Shown one piece after another: positions 34,620 through 44,301 of a DNA stretch of 64,000 bases (position 1 is its first letter; every line of letters starts with the position of its first letter). The stretch comes from Sphingomonas hengshuiensis. GTDB lineage: Bacteria > Pseudomonadota > Alphaproteobacteria > Sphingomonadales > Sphingomonadaceae. Under the pieces are notes generated by a model. The model saw nothing but the letters and a program-made list of their open reading frames with translations. It had not been told where the DNA came from and ran no database searches. A program made the position numbers and the translations under genes. The stretch is from positions 4,526,001 to 4,590,000 of the forward strand of contig NZ_CP010836.1 in NCBI RefSeq assembly GCF_000935025.1, in the 5' to 3' direction.

Positions 34620-34681
34620 TCACAAATAGCTTTAATAATATTGATTTGTAAATTTCAGCCCCACACTCAGCCCCACAGTCG

Positions 34682-35626
34682 TCAACGGACGGTGGCGGAC
34701 GCGGGAGATATCAGCGACTTCTCCAGCGCGTTGAGAACCGCCTTATGGCGCTCCGGGCTGGCTTCTCGAAATTTGCGGATGTTCATCAGTTTGAACTGCG
34801 GCGCGGGCAACTCGGCCAGCGCTGCGATTGGGAAGCGGCTCCAGTCCGGATCGCCGGCCTCGAAGGACAGGAGAAAGGCACGATCGTCATCGGTGAACGA
34901 TCCGCGAAGCGCGCCGACCAAGCGCTCGAGCGTTGCCTGGTGATCGTCATAGCTGAAAGGCTCGAAGGGCATGCCTTCGAACTGGGACCGAAAGGTCTCG
35001 CGCTGATCCTTGCGCGCGGGATCGACGAGTTCGGCGATCGGGCGGCCGTGGCTGACAAAGCCGGCGATCGCGCCAAGACGAACCTCGTCCGTCAGGCCTT
35101 CCTGGTCGAGCAGGCGCTTGACGTCGAACAGGTCGCGGGGATGCTGCCGGTCAAGCGCAGCGCAGATCTTTCCGCCGAACAACTCGCCGTGTGACATGCA
35201 TCGCGCCTCTACGAAGGCTTCGAATTGTTCCTGCACCTGGTCGGAGCAAGCCAGGTCGCGCACCGGCAATAGGTGGCCACGCAGAGACGGATTGACCTCG
35301 ATCTTCACCTGGGTGCGGACGCGCTGGCAATTGAGCTTCACCTCCATGCCCTCGCCGCCCTGTCGCGCCTGGGTGACACGGGTCGGCGGCAATCGCCGCG
35401 CGATCTCGGCACCTATGCGCGCCAATGCTTCGCCGATCGCGCCGAGAGACTCCTTGCGATCATGGTTGGGCAGATAGGTAAGATCGATATCGACCGAGAG
35501 GCGCGGCATATCCCATTCGAACAGGTTGATGGCGGTGCCGCCCTTGAGCGCAAAGACCGGCTCCGCCATCACCAGCGGCAGGATGTCGAGGAGCAGCCGA
35601 ACCTGGTCGCGATAAGGCTCAGCCAT
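34682..35626 (-). CDS. abiEii: AbiEii/AbiGii family nucleotidyltransferase toxin
   Basis: A 314-residue toxin of a type IV toxin-antitoxin pair. FALKGGTAINLFEWDMPRLSVDIDLTYLP has the GG(T/S) and D-x-D motifs of the DNA polymerase beta-like fold, VKIEVNPSLRG the third acidic strand, and GGKICAALDRQHPRDLFDVKRLL the conserved K and RD..D block. Members transfer nucleotides, typically onto tRNA, and stop growth after phage infection. Start at the ATG ending at 35626, overlapping the antitoxin gene by 8 bases. Confidence 0.93.
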   Translation of the reverse strand: MAEPYRDQVRLLLDILPLVMAEPVFALKGGTAINLFEWDMPRLSVDIDLTYLPNHDRKESLGAIGEALARIGAEIARRLPPTRVTQARQGGEGMEVKLNCQRVRTQVKIEVNPSLRGHLLPVRDLACSDQVQEQFEAFVEARCMSHGELFGGKICAALDRQHPRDLFDVKRLLDQEGLTDEVRLGAIAGFVSHGRPIAELVDPARKDQRETFRSQFEGMPFEPFSYDDHQATLERLVGALRGSFTDDDRAFLLSFEAGDPDWSRFPIAALAELPAPQFKLMNIRKFREASPERHKAVLNALEKSLISPASATVR

Positions 35627-36389
35627 GATCGACCAACTCCTTGGGAAGCAGAAGCTGATATTTCGCGACATAGCGCCCGTTCGGCACGAGGCTGCGATCC
35701 CCGGTCCCGAGATCGATCCGGTCAGGGTCGAGATGGCGCACGACCGGCAGGTCGGCACGCTCCGCAAGGTAGAGGAACAGCCTTCGCACCTTGATCGAGG
35801 TGCATTGCTCCAGCAGGCTCTGCATGAGCTTTGGCCGTATCGAGGTCATGCTCTCGATGATCATCCCGGCCTCGACGAGGTCGAATTCCTTCGGCGCGAG
35901 ATGTAGTAGTTCCAGGGCGGACCGTTCGACACCAGATGTCTTCAACGCAAAGCCCTCGGGTGCCTGCTGCTCTGTCAGCCCGAGTTCTGGAGGCAGGAGC
36001 TTGGTTTGGACATGCCGCACGTCATCACCCCAATGGGTTCTGAACCAGAGCGGCAACGCGACGTTGAGCGGCGAGAACAGATAAGCCTTGGTGTTGGCAA
36101 ACCGGACATAATGGCTGTTGCCCGACATCTCAAGCGCGGTCAGCGCCCCTACATGGACGGGCAGTCGCAGCTGGGCTTGCAGGCTGTACAGCGCGCCCTG
36201 CCAGGTCACCGTCTCCATCGGACGCTTGAAGGCGCCACGGCCGAGCGAAATCAGCCAGCGCGACGAGGTGTAGTTCTGAAGATCCTGCGGCGTTATGCCG
36301 AGGGTCTTCAGATGGGCGGTGGTCGCGACGCTGTGCGGCTCCCAGGCGTCGAGCAGCGGCCTCAATTTTTCTGATCGTGATAAGCCCAT
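35619..36389 (-). CDS. abiEi: AbiEi family antitoxin
   Basis: A 256-residue protein with an N-terminal winged helix (VATTAHLKTLGITPQDLQNYTSSRWLISLGRGAFKRP) and the long C-terminal AbiEi-type antitoxin domain (LPVHVGALTALEMSGNSHYVRF, then FALKTSGVERSALELL). It would repress the operon and counteract AbiEii. The start overlaps an ATGGTATATTT repeat that recurs 71 bases upstream. Confidence 0.92.
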   Translation of the reverse strand: MGLSRSEKLRPLLDAWEPHSVATTAHLKTLGITPQDLQNYTSSRWLISLGRGAFKRPMETVTWQGALYSLQAQLRLPVHVGALTALEMSGNSHYVRFANTKAYLFSPLNVALPLWFRTHWGDDVRHVQTKLLPPELGLTEQQAPEGFALKTSGVERSALELLHLAPKEFDLVEAGMIIESMTSIRPKLMQSLLEQCTSIKVRRLFLYLAERADLPVVRHLDPDRIDLGTGDRSLVPNGRYVAKYQLLLPKELVDHG

Positions 36390-36481
36390 GGTATATTTAT
36401 GGGATTATTTTCAATGTATATCAAGGGGCACTTCGCAATATATGCCTGACTGATGCCAATGGTATATTTTAGGCATATATT
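36387..36481 (-). promoter_or_regulatory. AbiE promoter with repeats
   Basis: AT-rich region. Direct repeat ATGGTATATTT at 36388-36398 (over the antitoxin start) and 36459-36469; perfect inverted repeat AATATATGCC (36437-36446) with GGCATATATT (36472-36481). AbiEi proteins repress their own promoter by binding repeats, so these are likely operators. Confidence 0.5.
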
Positions 36482-36506
36482 CCAATGCTAAGAAGCAAAA
36501 GCTGGT

Positions 36507-36770
36507 ATGCGAGTCACAACGACCTTCAGCCGCCCCGGAACGGAAGGGATCGATTCTCCTCCACGCAAAAATAGTTGGTGGGCGCTTTCCACCTTCGCCG
36601 TTTCCCGCCCAACCCGCCGTGCGGCGGTCAGAGCGAGAAAGACGACGATGCTTCGATTCCAAGGGACAGCGATCCACCTGTTGGGAGACATGGCCATGCC
36701 TTCCGTCTGCCTGGCGAACAATCGCGGTGTCGCACAGGCTTGCGCAGAGCTGGCGGAGTCGCGCAAATGA
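36507..36770 (+). CDS. hypothetical protein upstream of AlpA
   Basis: An 87-codon frame (MRVTTTFSRPGTEG...), no recognised family, Arg-rich. Its stop overlaps the alpA-like start (ATGA), which supports translation, but the composition is not distinctive and it may be spurious. Confidence 0.35.
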   Translation: MRVTTTFSRPGTEGIDSPPRKNSWWALSTFAVSRPTRRAAVRARKTTMLRFQGTAIHLLGDMAMPSVCLANNRGVAQACAELAESRK

Positions 36771-37003
36771 CCACCGGAACAGACACTGGCGTCGCGCAGC
36801 CATCCGATCGTTTGCTCCGCCTCGCAGAGGTTCGTCACCGAGTGGGTCTCGGCAAGACCATGATCTACGCCATGATCGGTGAGGGGCGCTTCCCGAGGCC
36901 ATACAAAATCACCGCCGCGGCCGCGCGATGGAGCGAGCGCGAGATCGTGGCCTGGGTCAACGATGTGAAAGATGGCTTCGAGGGAAAGCGCCGCAAGGTG
37001 TAG
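36767..37003 (+). CDS. AlpA family phage-type regulator
   Basis: A 78-residue protein with the AlpA/MerR-like helix-turn-helix RLLRLAEVRHRVGLGKTMIYAMIGEGRFPRPYKI and the following ARWSEREIVAWV helix. AlpA-type proteins act as excision/activation regulators on integrated islands. This fits the second element, whose integrase remnant lies at 32085. Confidence 0.88.
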   Translation: MTTGTDTGVAQPSDRLLRLAEVRHRVGLGKTMIYAMIGEGRFPRPYKITAAAARWSEREIVAWVNDVKDGFEGKRRKV

Positions 37004-37231
37004 GTACTGCGGCGGCGGAAACGACCTTGCGGCAACGGAAGCATGCCTTGGTGGCCGGACGGTCCGGATCAATGCGCAGGAATTATCGCGCATCTGAGAT
37101 GCGGGATAATCCTGATCGGGCCCAACGAACCGCTCCTCCCGTACGCTAATTTGATAGAAAAACGTATATATGCTTCTGACAAAGGAAGCGGTGATGCGTG
37201 GGAATGCCCTGGATCTTAGAGCGTTTTTCGA

Positions 37232-38172
37232 TCATTCTGGATCGTATCCGCAGGAGCTGAAGTAGTTGGCGCATTCGTTGGGGAGGAAGATGTCGACGAG
37301 CGTGGCGATCTGGTTCCAGAGGCCGCTGACGGTTCGCTCGCCGATTTTGCGGAGCATGGCCTTGAGGCGGGAGAAGGCTTTTTCGATGGGGTTGAAGTCG
37401 GGGCTGTAGGGCGGCAGGAAACGCAGGGTCGCGCCCGCGTTCTCGATCCGCTCGCGCACCGAGGCGCGTTTGTGGCTCGACAAGTTGTCCATGATGACCA
37501 CGTCGCCGGGACGCAATTGCGGCACCAGCACCTGGGCGACATAGGCTTCGAACCAGTCCCCGTTGATTGGGCCGTCGAGCACCATCGGCGCGATCATGCC
37601 GGTCATTCGCAGCCCCGCGACCAGCGTGGTGGTCTTGCGATGGCCATGCGGGTAGCCCATCCGCAGCCGCTCGCCTTTGGGGCAGCGCCCATGGCTGCGG
37701 GTCATGTTCGTCGCCGTCCAGGTTTCGTCGATGAAGACGAGACGTTCGGGCTCCAGATCGATCTGGCCTTCGAACCAGTCGCGACGCTGCTTCAGGATTT
37801 CGGGTCGGTCTTGCTCGCTGGCATGCCCCGTCTTTTTTTGCGCGTCATGCCCCGGCGCACGAAGAAGCGGTGCAGCCCTGCAACCGAGACGGACAGGCCC
37901 TGTTCCGTCAGGGCCGCACGCAGTTCCTCAAGCGAGATGTCCTTGCGCGCTTCCCAAATGGCCAGAATGTCCGCTGCCCGCTCCTCGACCCGGCGAGACC
38001 GCATGTCGCCGCCTCGAGGCTTGGGGGCAATGGTGCCCGTCGCCCGCCGCTGCCCGAACCACCGGATCGCCGTCGATGGCGCAACGCCAAACCGAAACGC
38101 TGCCGACCGACAGTTCAAGCCTTGGTCAATCGCCGCCAGAACCCGAACCCGCAAATCCATCGAAAGAGCCAT
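37232..38172 (-). CDS. IS630 family transposase (programmed -1 frameshift), element copy 3
   Basis: First frame (38172 to 37792, MALSMDLRVRVLAAID) carries the helix-turn-helix FRFGVAPSTAIRWFGQRR. At the run A7-G (A AAA AAG on the minus strand, about 37834-37841) a -1 slip leads into KTGHASEQDRPEILKQRRDWFEG and on to the catalytic frame ending at 37232, with FIDETWT, VIMDNLSSHK and NPIEKAF supplying D, D and E. The heptamer is the classical slippery sequence. Confidence 0.87.
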
Positions 38173-38203
38173 CCATGCCGGCCTCCTTCACCAGCACGAA
38201 TTC

Positions 38204-39553
38204 TGATGATGTGGACGCCCCCGCACCGACCGACAGTTGCTATGCTGCCGGTCGGTCAACCGAGAGGAAGAGGAGCGTTTGCATGACGATCACGACGATT
38301 GGGCTCGATCTGGCGAAGAGCGTATTCCAGGCACACGGCATCGACGAGAGCGGTGCCACGGTGCTGGTGAAGAAACTGCACCGCAAGCAGATGCTGCCTT
38401 TCTTCTCGAAGCTGCCGCCTTGCCTGATCGCGGTGGAGGCCTGCGGAACCGCGCATCACTGGGCTCGCACGCTTGCAGCGATGGGCCACGAAGTCCGCCT
38501 GATACCGCCATCGTACGTCAAGGCTTACGTGAAGCGGGGCAAGAGCGATGCGCTAGACGCCGAAGCGATCTGCGAAGCCGTGCAGCGGCCGACAATGCGG
38601 TTCGTACCCGTCAAGACGATCGAGCAGCAGGGCATTCTTATGACCCATCGCGCCCGATCCCTTCTCGTACGGCAACGGACGATGCTCGCCAACGCTCTGC
38701 GTGCGCATCTTGCCGAGCTGGGCCACGTTGCCAACCCCGGCATTGGCAACCTCGCCAAGCTGGCCGAGCAGGTGATGGCTGACAGGAATGCCTTGCCATC
38801 CTACGCCCGTACGGCATTGGAGATATTGATCCGACAGATCATGGCCGTCAGCGCCGAGATTGCGGAACTGGATCAGCAGCTTGCCGCTTGGCATACCGAG
38901 AGCGAGGCCAGTCGCCGACTTGCCGCGATCCCCGGCCTCGGCATCATCACGGCAACAGCAATAGCTGCAACCGTTACGGATGCCGAGCAGTTCTCTTCAG
39001 GCAGGCAGTTCGCCGCCTGGCTCGGTCTGACACCGCAACAACACTCAACCGGGGGAAAAACCAGACTTGGCGGCATCTCCAAACAGGGCGACCGATACCT
39101 GCGCCGATTGCTCGTCGTCGGAGCCACCGCAGTCATGCGCCACGTCAAGGATAAGCCAACGCCGATGGCGGACTGGATCAGGAAGCTCTCCGAGAAAAAG
39201 CCCTTCCGGCTCGTCTCGGTGGCCCTGGCTAACAAACTCGCTCGGATCGCTTGGGTCGTGCTGACCCGCAAGGAGGCCTATCACCCTTACGCCAATTTGA
39301 CCTGATCAGCCCAGGTCACCCGAAATGGTAATGGCAGTCGATGATGAGTAACGATCGAGCCAATGGTGAGACCAACCCGTCTGATTCAATGCGCTTCAAC
39401 GCGCGGCAGCCTGTTTAGGGACCTCACCGGCGGATTTCCATCAGGGCCAGCGGCAACACGTATGCCGCACAAACAGGCCGGACATATGAAAGCAACCGAT
39501 CAAACCCATCCCGACAAAATGCCCTTGCCAAGGGGGCGTCCACATATGAATCA
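38204..39553 (+). mobile_element. IS110 family (IS1111 group) element, copy 3
   Basis: 1350 bases, same ends as the other copies, on the opposite strand because its host IS630 is inverted. It lies between the IS630 transposase start (38172) and the outer terminal repeat (39593-39607), the same relative position as in copies 1 and 2. Flanks CACGAATTC and GAAAAGCAGACC. Confidence 0.88.
38283..39305 (+). CDS. IS110 family (IS1111 group) transposase, copy 3
   Basis: Identical 340-residue transposase. The open frame extends far upstream into IS630 sequence, but the ATG at 38283 behind GAGGAGCG is the start shared by all four copies. Confidence 0.93.
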   Translation: MTITTIGLDLAKSVFQAHGIDESGATVLVKKLHRKQMLPFFSKLPPCLIAVEACGTAHHWARTLAAMGHEVRLIPPSYVKAYVKRGKSDALDAEAICEAVQRPTMRFVPVKTIEQQGILMTHRARSLLVRQRTMLANALRAHLAELGHVANPGIGNLAKLAEQVMADRNALPSYARTALEILIRQIMAVSAEIAELDQQLAAWHTESEASRRLAAIPGLGIITATAIAATVTDAEQFSSGRQFAAWLGLTPQQHSTGGKTRLGGISKQGDRYLRRLLVVGATAVMRHVKDKPTPMADWIRKLSEKKPFRLVSVALANKLARIAWVVLTRKEAYHPYANLT

Positions 39554-39983
39554 GAAAAGCAGACCCGTGGGAATCCCCTTCCGACTCCCCACGATCGAAA
39601 AACGCTCTAAAGCGCACATCCTTGGTCGGATGGAGCAAGCTGCCCCCTTCGGTGCCTGGACGCCCGTCGATTTCCTCGATCACGGGCCGCGCGAGGCTGT
39701 CGACCAAGCGCTGCACCGGCTGACGCGCGGCAAGCAGATCCGCCGCATCGCGCGCGGACTCTACGACAAGCCCAGGACTAACAGCCTGACCGGTAAGCCC
39801 ACCAATCCAGACCCCCGCGCCATCATCGACGCGCTGTCTCGGCGCGACCAGACCCGCATGCTCATCGACGGCATCACGGCCGCCAATGACCTCGGCCTTA
39901 CCAACGCGGTGCCCGCGCACATCGTCGTGCATACCGACGCGCGCTTCAAATCTTTCGCGCTTGGCAATCTCGTGATTGCGTTC

Positions 39984-40803
<820 letters not shown>

Positions 40804-41169
40804 ATCGGGGACCCTTCGACTGTCGACGAAAGGCTCGGTGTACCTGATCGGTCACGATCATCAGCGGCACGTCCCCAAAGGGCGCACCATCGGTGGTGGG
40901 GTGTGGCGGCTACGGGCTACGCCCTACGCCGCCACACCCCACCACCGAGCCTCATCCTGATTGTCGCGCTGCAAGAGAGATCATCTGCGACAATTTCTAA
41001 TTGGCGCCAGAAGCGAGTTAAATCATAGGCGTCTCATTTGCCATAAAGCACGCCAACTCTGCTCTGCTCGGGGTCATATCTGCATGATTTTAAGTAGTTT
41101 CGGCCTGCTGTATAGGAGGTGCCCCCAGCTTGGACCGTTAGCATGGACGAGAATTTAAACGAAGGTTTC
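40804..41169. other. gene-free stretch with a long hairpin
   Basis: No gene recognised. It holds the 20-base-pair inverted repeat described separately (40891-40947) and probably the ends of the dead IS21 and IS200 elements. Confidence 0.35.
40891..40947. repeat. 20-bp perfect inverted repeat
   Basis: CGGTGGTGGGGTGTGGCGGC (40891-40910) is matched exactly by its complement at 40928-40947. The 17-base spacer itself contains GGGC-tac-GCCC, so the whole 57 bases can fold into one hairpin. No T-run follows. Origin unknown; it lies between IS21 and IS200 remnants. Confidence 0.75.
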
Positions 41170-41480
41170 ATGGAAGAGCGATCGCATTCGCATGCAACTT
41201 GGGACTGCAAGTGCATATCATTCTAGCGAACAAAGTGCCGGACGAAACGCTTTTTCGGGGGCGTGCGTCGTGAATTGGGTGAGCTTTTGTATAGGCTTGC
41301 TCGACAAAAAGAACGCGAGGTTCACGAAGGTCAGCTTTTGCCTGACTACGTGCATATGTTGATCTCGATTCCTCCGAGGTTGCATCAGCTTCCTGGCCTC
41401 AAACTCGATCAGCGCGCGCTGCACATCGGCATCGGCGCACGTGGGAGCGCGGTGTCAGGTCGCTGGCAAATGGAGAACTA
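41170..41480 (+). pseudogene. IS200-type transposase remnant
   Basis: Reads HSHATWDCKCISF, then an in-frame TAG, then FFGGVRRELGELLYRLARQK and LLPDYVHMLISIPP, the start of a Y1 HUH transposase of the IS200 type. Besides the stop, the first His of the metal-binding HUH motif is Tyr (YVH instead of HVH). Later sequence is degenerate and the gene is cut by IS630 copy 4 at 41480. Confidence 0.75.
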
Positions 41481-42470
41481 GAGCATCGTGCCGTTAATTT
41501 GACCCATACCCTGCTGCCTTGAAGTAGTTTTGGCATTCGTCGGGAGGGTAGAGTTGGCAGATATCACCGATGGCGTCGATCAGGGCATCGAAGGTTCGGG
41601 CCGCGGCTTTTCGCAGCAGGGCTTTGAGTTTTGAGAAGGCCATCTCAATCGGGTTCAGATCGGGGGAGTATTGGGGCAGGAAGAGCATCCACGCACCTCG
41701 CTGTCGGACAACGGCCTCGGCATGTGCACTTTTATGCACCGACAGGTTGTCGAGGATGACAACGTCGCCTGGTTGCAATGTCGGCGCGAGTTGGGTCTCG
41801 ATGTAGGTGTTGAAGGCTTGGCGATCCATCGCGCCGGGAATTACCCACGGCGCGGTCAGCCCATCGTGACGAAGGCCGGCAATGAAGGTCTGCGTACCCC
41901 ATTTGCCGAACGGAGCGCTGGCCTTCAGACGCTTGCCCCGCCTGGCCCGCCCGCGCAGCCGGGTCATCTTGGTGTTGACCGACGTCTCGTCGATGAACAC
42001 CAGCCGGCCCGGCTCCTGGCGCATGGCGGGCTGGCGCTCGTCGATCCAGATCCGACGGCGCTCGGCGACGTCAGCGCGCGCGCATTCCGACGCCATCAGC
42101 TGTTTTTTTATATGTGAAGCCCGCGCGGCAGAGCAGCCGCGAGATCGAGGCCTCGGCCGCCACCGCTCCGCGCTCGGCCAGGAGCCGCGCCGCCAATTCC
42201 GGCATCGTCAGATCAGGCGTCGCTTCGACCGCTGCCACCAGATACTCCCGGTGATCCGATAGCGGCCCCTTGCCCGCAGGACGACCCTGCCGACGCGCAG
42301 CAGGCGTCCCTTCAACAGCAGCCCGGGCCGTCCAGCGTATCGCAGAACTCACACTCACCGAAAACCGCGCCGCCGCCGCCCGCCGCGAACTCCCAGCCGC
42401 TACCGCCGCTACTACCCGAGCCCGTAAATCTTCCGATCGACATGTCCCCATGATCCACCTCCAAACAGGG
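41481..42470 (-). mobile_element. IS630-family element, copy 4 (third type), other end lost
   Basis: One end is at 41481 (GAGCATCGTGCCGTT) next to TA 41479-41480. The transposase lies at 41494-42451 and an IS1111-type element follows from 42471. Beyond that (43821 onward) about 30 bases resemble the subterminal part (GGGAATC motif), but no matching terminal repeat is visible, so the far end seems to have been lost by recombination. Confidence 0.75.
41494..42451 (-). CDS. IS630 family transposase (programmed -1 frameshift), element copy 4
   Basis: The first frame starts at the ATG ending at 42451 ([20 protein letters not shown]) with the helix-turn-helix [18 protein letters not shown]; it stops at 42071. 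A -1 slip on A7-C (about 42095-42102) continues as [19 protein letters not shown] to the catalytic frame ending at 41494, with [17 protein letters not shown] and NPIEMAF. It differs from the other IS630 transposases here. Confidence 0.87.
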
Positions 42471-43820
42471 TGATGATGTGGACGCCCCCGCACCGACCGA
42501 CAGTTGCTATGCTGCCGGTCGGTCAACCGAGAGGAAGAGGAGCGTTTGCATGACGATCACGACGATTGGGCTCGATCTGGCGAAGAGCGTATTCCAGGCA
42601 CACGGCATCGACGAGAGCGGTGCCACGGTGCTGGTGAAGAAACTGCACCGCAAGCAGATGCTGCCTTTCTTCTCGAAGCTGCCGCCTTGCCTGATCGCGG
42701 TGGAGGCCTGCGGAACCGCGCATCACTGGGCTCGCACGCTTGCAGCGATGGGCCACGAAGTCCGCCTGATACCGCCATCGTACGTCAAGGCTTACGTGAA
42801 GCGGGGCAAGAGCGATGCGCTAGACGCCGAAGCGATCTGCGAAGCCGTGCAGCGGCCGACAATGCGGTTCGTACCCGTCAAGACGATCGAGCAGCAGGGC
42901 ATTCTTATGACCCATCGCGCCCGATCCCTTCTCGTACGGCAACGGACGATGCTCGCCAACGCTCTGCGTGCGCATCTTGCCGAGCTGGGCCACGTTGCCA
43001 ACCCCGGCATTGGCAACCTCGCCAAGCTGGCCGAGCAGGTGATGGCTGACAGGAATGCCTTGCCATCCTACGCCCGTACGGCATTGGAGATATTGATCCG
43101 ACAGATCATGGCCGTCAGCGCCGAGATTGCGGAACTGGATCAGCAGCTTGCCGCTTGGCATACCGAGAGCGAGGCCAGTCGCCGACTTGCCGCGATCCCC
43201 GGCCTCGGCATCATCACGGCAACAGCAATAGCTGCAACCGTTACGGATGCCGAGCAGTTCTCTTCAGGCAGGCAGTTCGCCGCCTGGCTCGGTCTGACAC
43301 CGCAACAACACTCAACCGGGGGAAAAACCAGACTTGGCGGCATCTCCAAACAGGGCGACCGATACCTGCGCCGATTGCTCGTCGTCGGAGCCACCGCAGT
43401 CATGCGCCACGTCAAGGATAAGCCAACGCCGATGGCGGACTGGATCAGGAAGCTCTCCGAGAAAAAGCCCTTCCGGCTCGTCTCGGTGGCCCTGGCTAAC
43501 AAACTCGCTCGGATCGCTTGGGTCGTGCTGACCCGCAAGGAGGCCTATCACCCTTACGCCAATTTGACCTGATCAGCCCAGGTCACCCGAAATGGTAATG
43601 GCAGTCGATGATGAGTAACGATCGAGCCAATGGTGAGACCAACCCGTCTGATTCAATGCGCTTCAACGCGCGGCAGCCTGTTTAGGGACCTCACCGGCGG
43701 ATTTCCATCAGGGCCAGCGGCAACACGTATGCCGCACAAACAGGCCGGACATATGAAAGCAACCGATCAAACCCATCCCGACAAAATGCCCTTGCCAAGG
43801 GGGCGTCCACATATGAATCA
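42471..43820 (+). mobile_element. IS110 family (IS1111 group) element, copy 4
   Basis: 1350 bases with the same ends and orientation relative to the host IS630 as copy 3. It lies 19 bases upstream of the IS630 transposase start. Flanks: CCAAACAGGG and CAATCCAAAGG. Confidence 0.88.
42550..43572 (+). CDS. IS110 family (IS1111 group) transposase, copy 4
   Basis: Identical 340-residue transposase with intact start, stop and motifs. Confidence 0.93.
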   Translation: MTITTIGLDLAKSVFQAHGIDESGATVLVKKLHRKQMLPFFSKLPPCLIAVEACGTAHHWARTLAAMGHEVRLIPPSYVKAYVKRGKSDALDAEAICEAVQRPTMRFVPVKTIEQQGILMTHRARSLLVRQRTMLANALRAHLAELGHVANPGIGNLAKLAEQVMADRNALPSYARTALEILIRQIMAVSAEIAELDQQLAAWHTESEASRRLAAIPGLGIITATAIAATVTDAEQFSSGRQFAAWLGLTPQQHSTGGKTRLGGISKQGDRYLRRLLVVGATAVMRHVKDKPTPMADWIRKLSEKKPFRLVSVALANKLARIAWVVLTRKEAYHPYANLT

Positions 43821-44301
43821 CAATCCAAAGGTCTTGGGAATCTGGAGGGTTCTGTGAGGTTGCGCGGCGCTGCACGCCGGGCTTGGCGCGTGCGCGACCT
43901 CATTGAAGCCGGATTGAGCGAACCCGCTGACGCGGCCACGCGCTATGGGATTAGTGTCGCGACGCCGGTTCCTGGCGACTGGCTTCGGGCGACGCGGAGC
44001 GCTCGCGTCGGTGGCGGCGACGCCAAACCACCGGTGTTAGCCGGGGAGATCGATGCACGGATCGGCTTTTTGGGTTGGATTGCGAGATCGACGCCGGCTC
44101 GGCGGACATGTCGGCAAGATATTGGACACGGGGCATCATTACGTCGGTCGACGCTGATGTCGCGACGCCGTCAGGATCGATGTTCGGATCGAAGCGTGTG
44201 CTCACGACGTATCAGGCGGCGGCCGAGGTGGCCGGGTCCGCCATCGCGGCAGCGTGGCGGTGATGCGTAAAATGCCGCGACAGCAGGGACAGACGGTTGG
44301 G
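43821..44301. other. degraded transposase-like sequence
   Basis: About 480 bases without an intact gene. On the plus strand from GTG 43854, RVRDLIEAGLSEPADAATRYGISVATPVPGDWLRA resembles the helix-turn-helix start of an IS630-type transposase but soon loses similarity. The part toward 44300 joins the broken 3' end of the IS91 transposase. Confidence 0.35.

Larger units (their letters stand above)
32247..34632 (+). mobile_element. IS630-family element, copy 2, interrupted by an IS1111-type element
   Basis: Left end GAGCGGTTTGTGATC, right end GATCACAAATAGCTT, flanked by TA at 32245-32246 and 34633-34634. Length 2386 bases, the same as copy 1, from which it differs by scattered substitutions. 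Its transposase lacks the nonsense codon of copy 1 and may be functional if the frameshift works. Confidence 0.87.
37219..39607 (-). mobile_element. IS630-family element, copy 3 (different type), interrupted by an IS1111-type element
   Basis: Perfect 15-base terminal inverted repeats GAGCGTTTTTCGATC / GATCGAAAAACGCTC, flanked by TA (37217-37218 and 39608-39609). Length 2389 bases including the 1350-base IS1111-type insertion. Its transposase differs clearly from that of copies 1 and 2. It split the DUF6088 gene. Confidence 0.9.
37194..39983 (+). pseudogene. DUF6088 (AbiEi-like antitoxin) gene, split by IS630 copy 3 and truncated
   Basis: ATG 37194 opens MRGNALDL and the frame is cut after codon 8 by IS630 copy 3 (TA at 37217-37218). 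Removing the IS and one TA joins directly to KAHILGRMEQAAPFGAWTPVDF at 39610, continuing to HTDARFKSFALGNL at about 39970. This is the DUF6088 N-terminal two-thirds, including the RLLRGL-like RIARGLYDKP turn and the RRDQTRMLIDGITAANDLGL block. The 3' end is lost at the junction with an IS256 remnant near 39984, and any AbiEii partner is gone. Confidence 0.85.

Noticed and set aside
36411..37093. Minus-strand open frames opposite AlpA
   Set aside because: They are antisense to the AlpA gene, which has a clear helix-turn-helix and an ATGA-coupled start.
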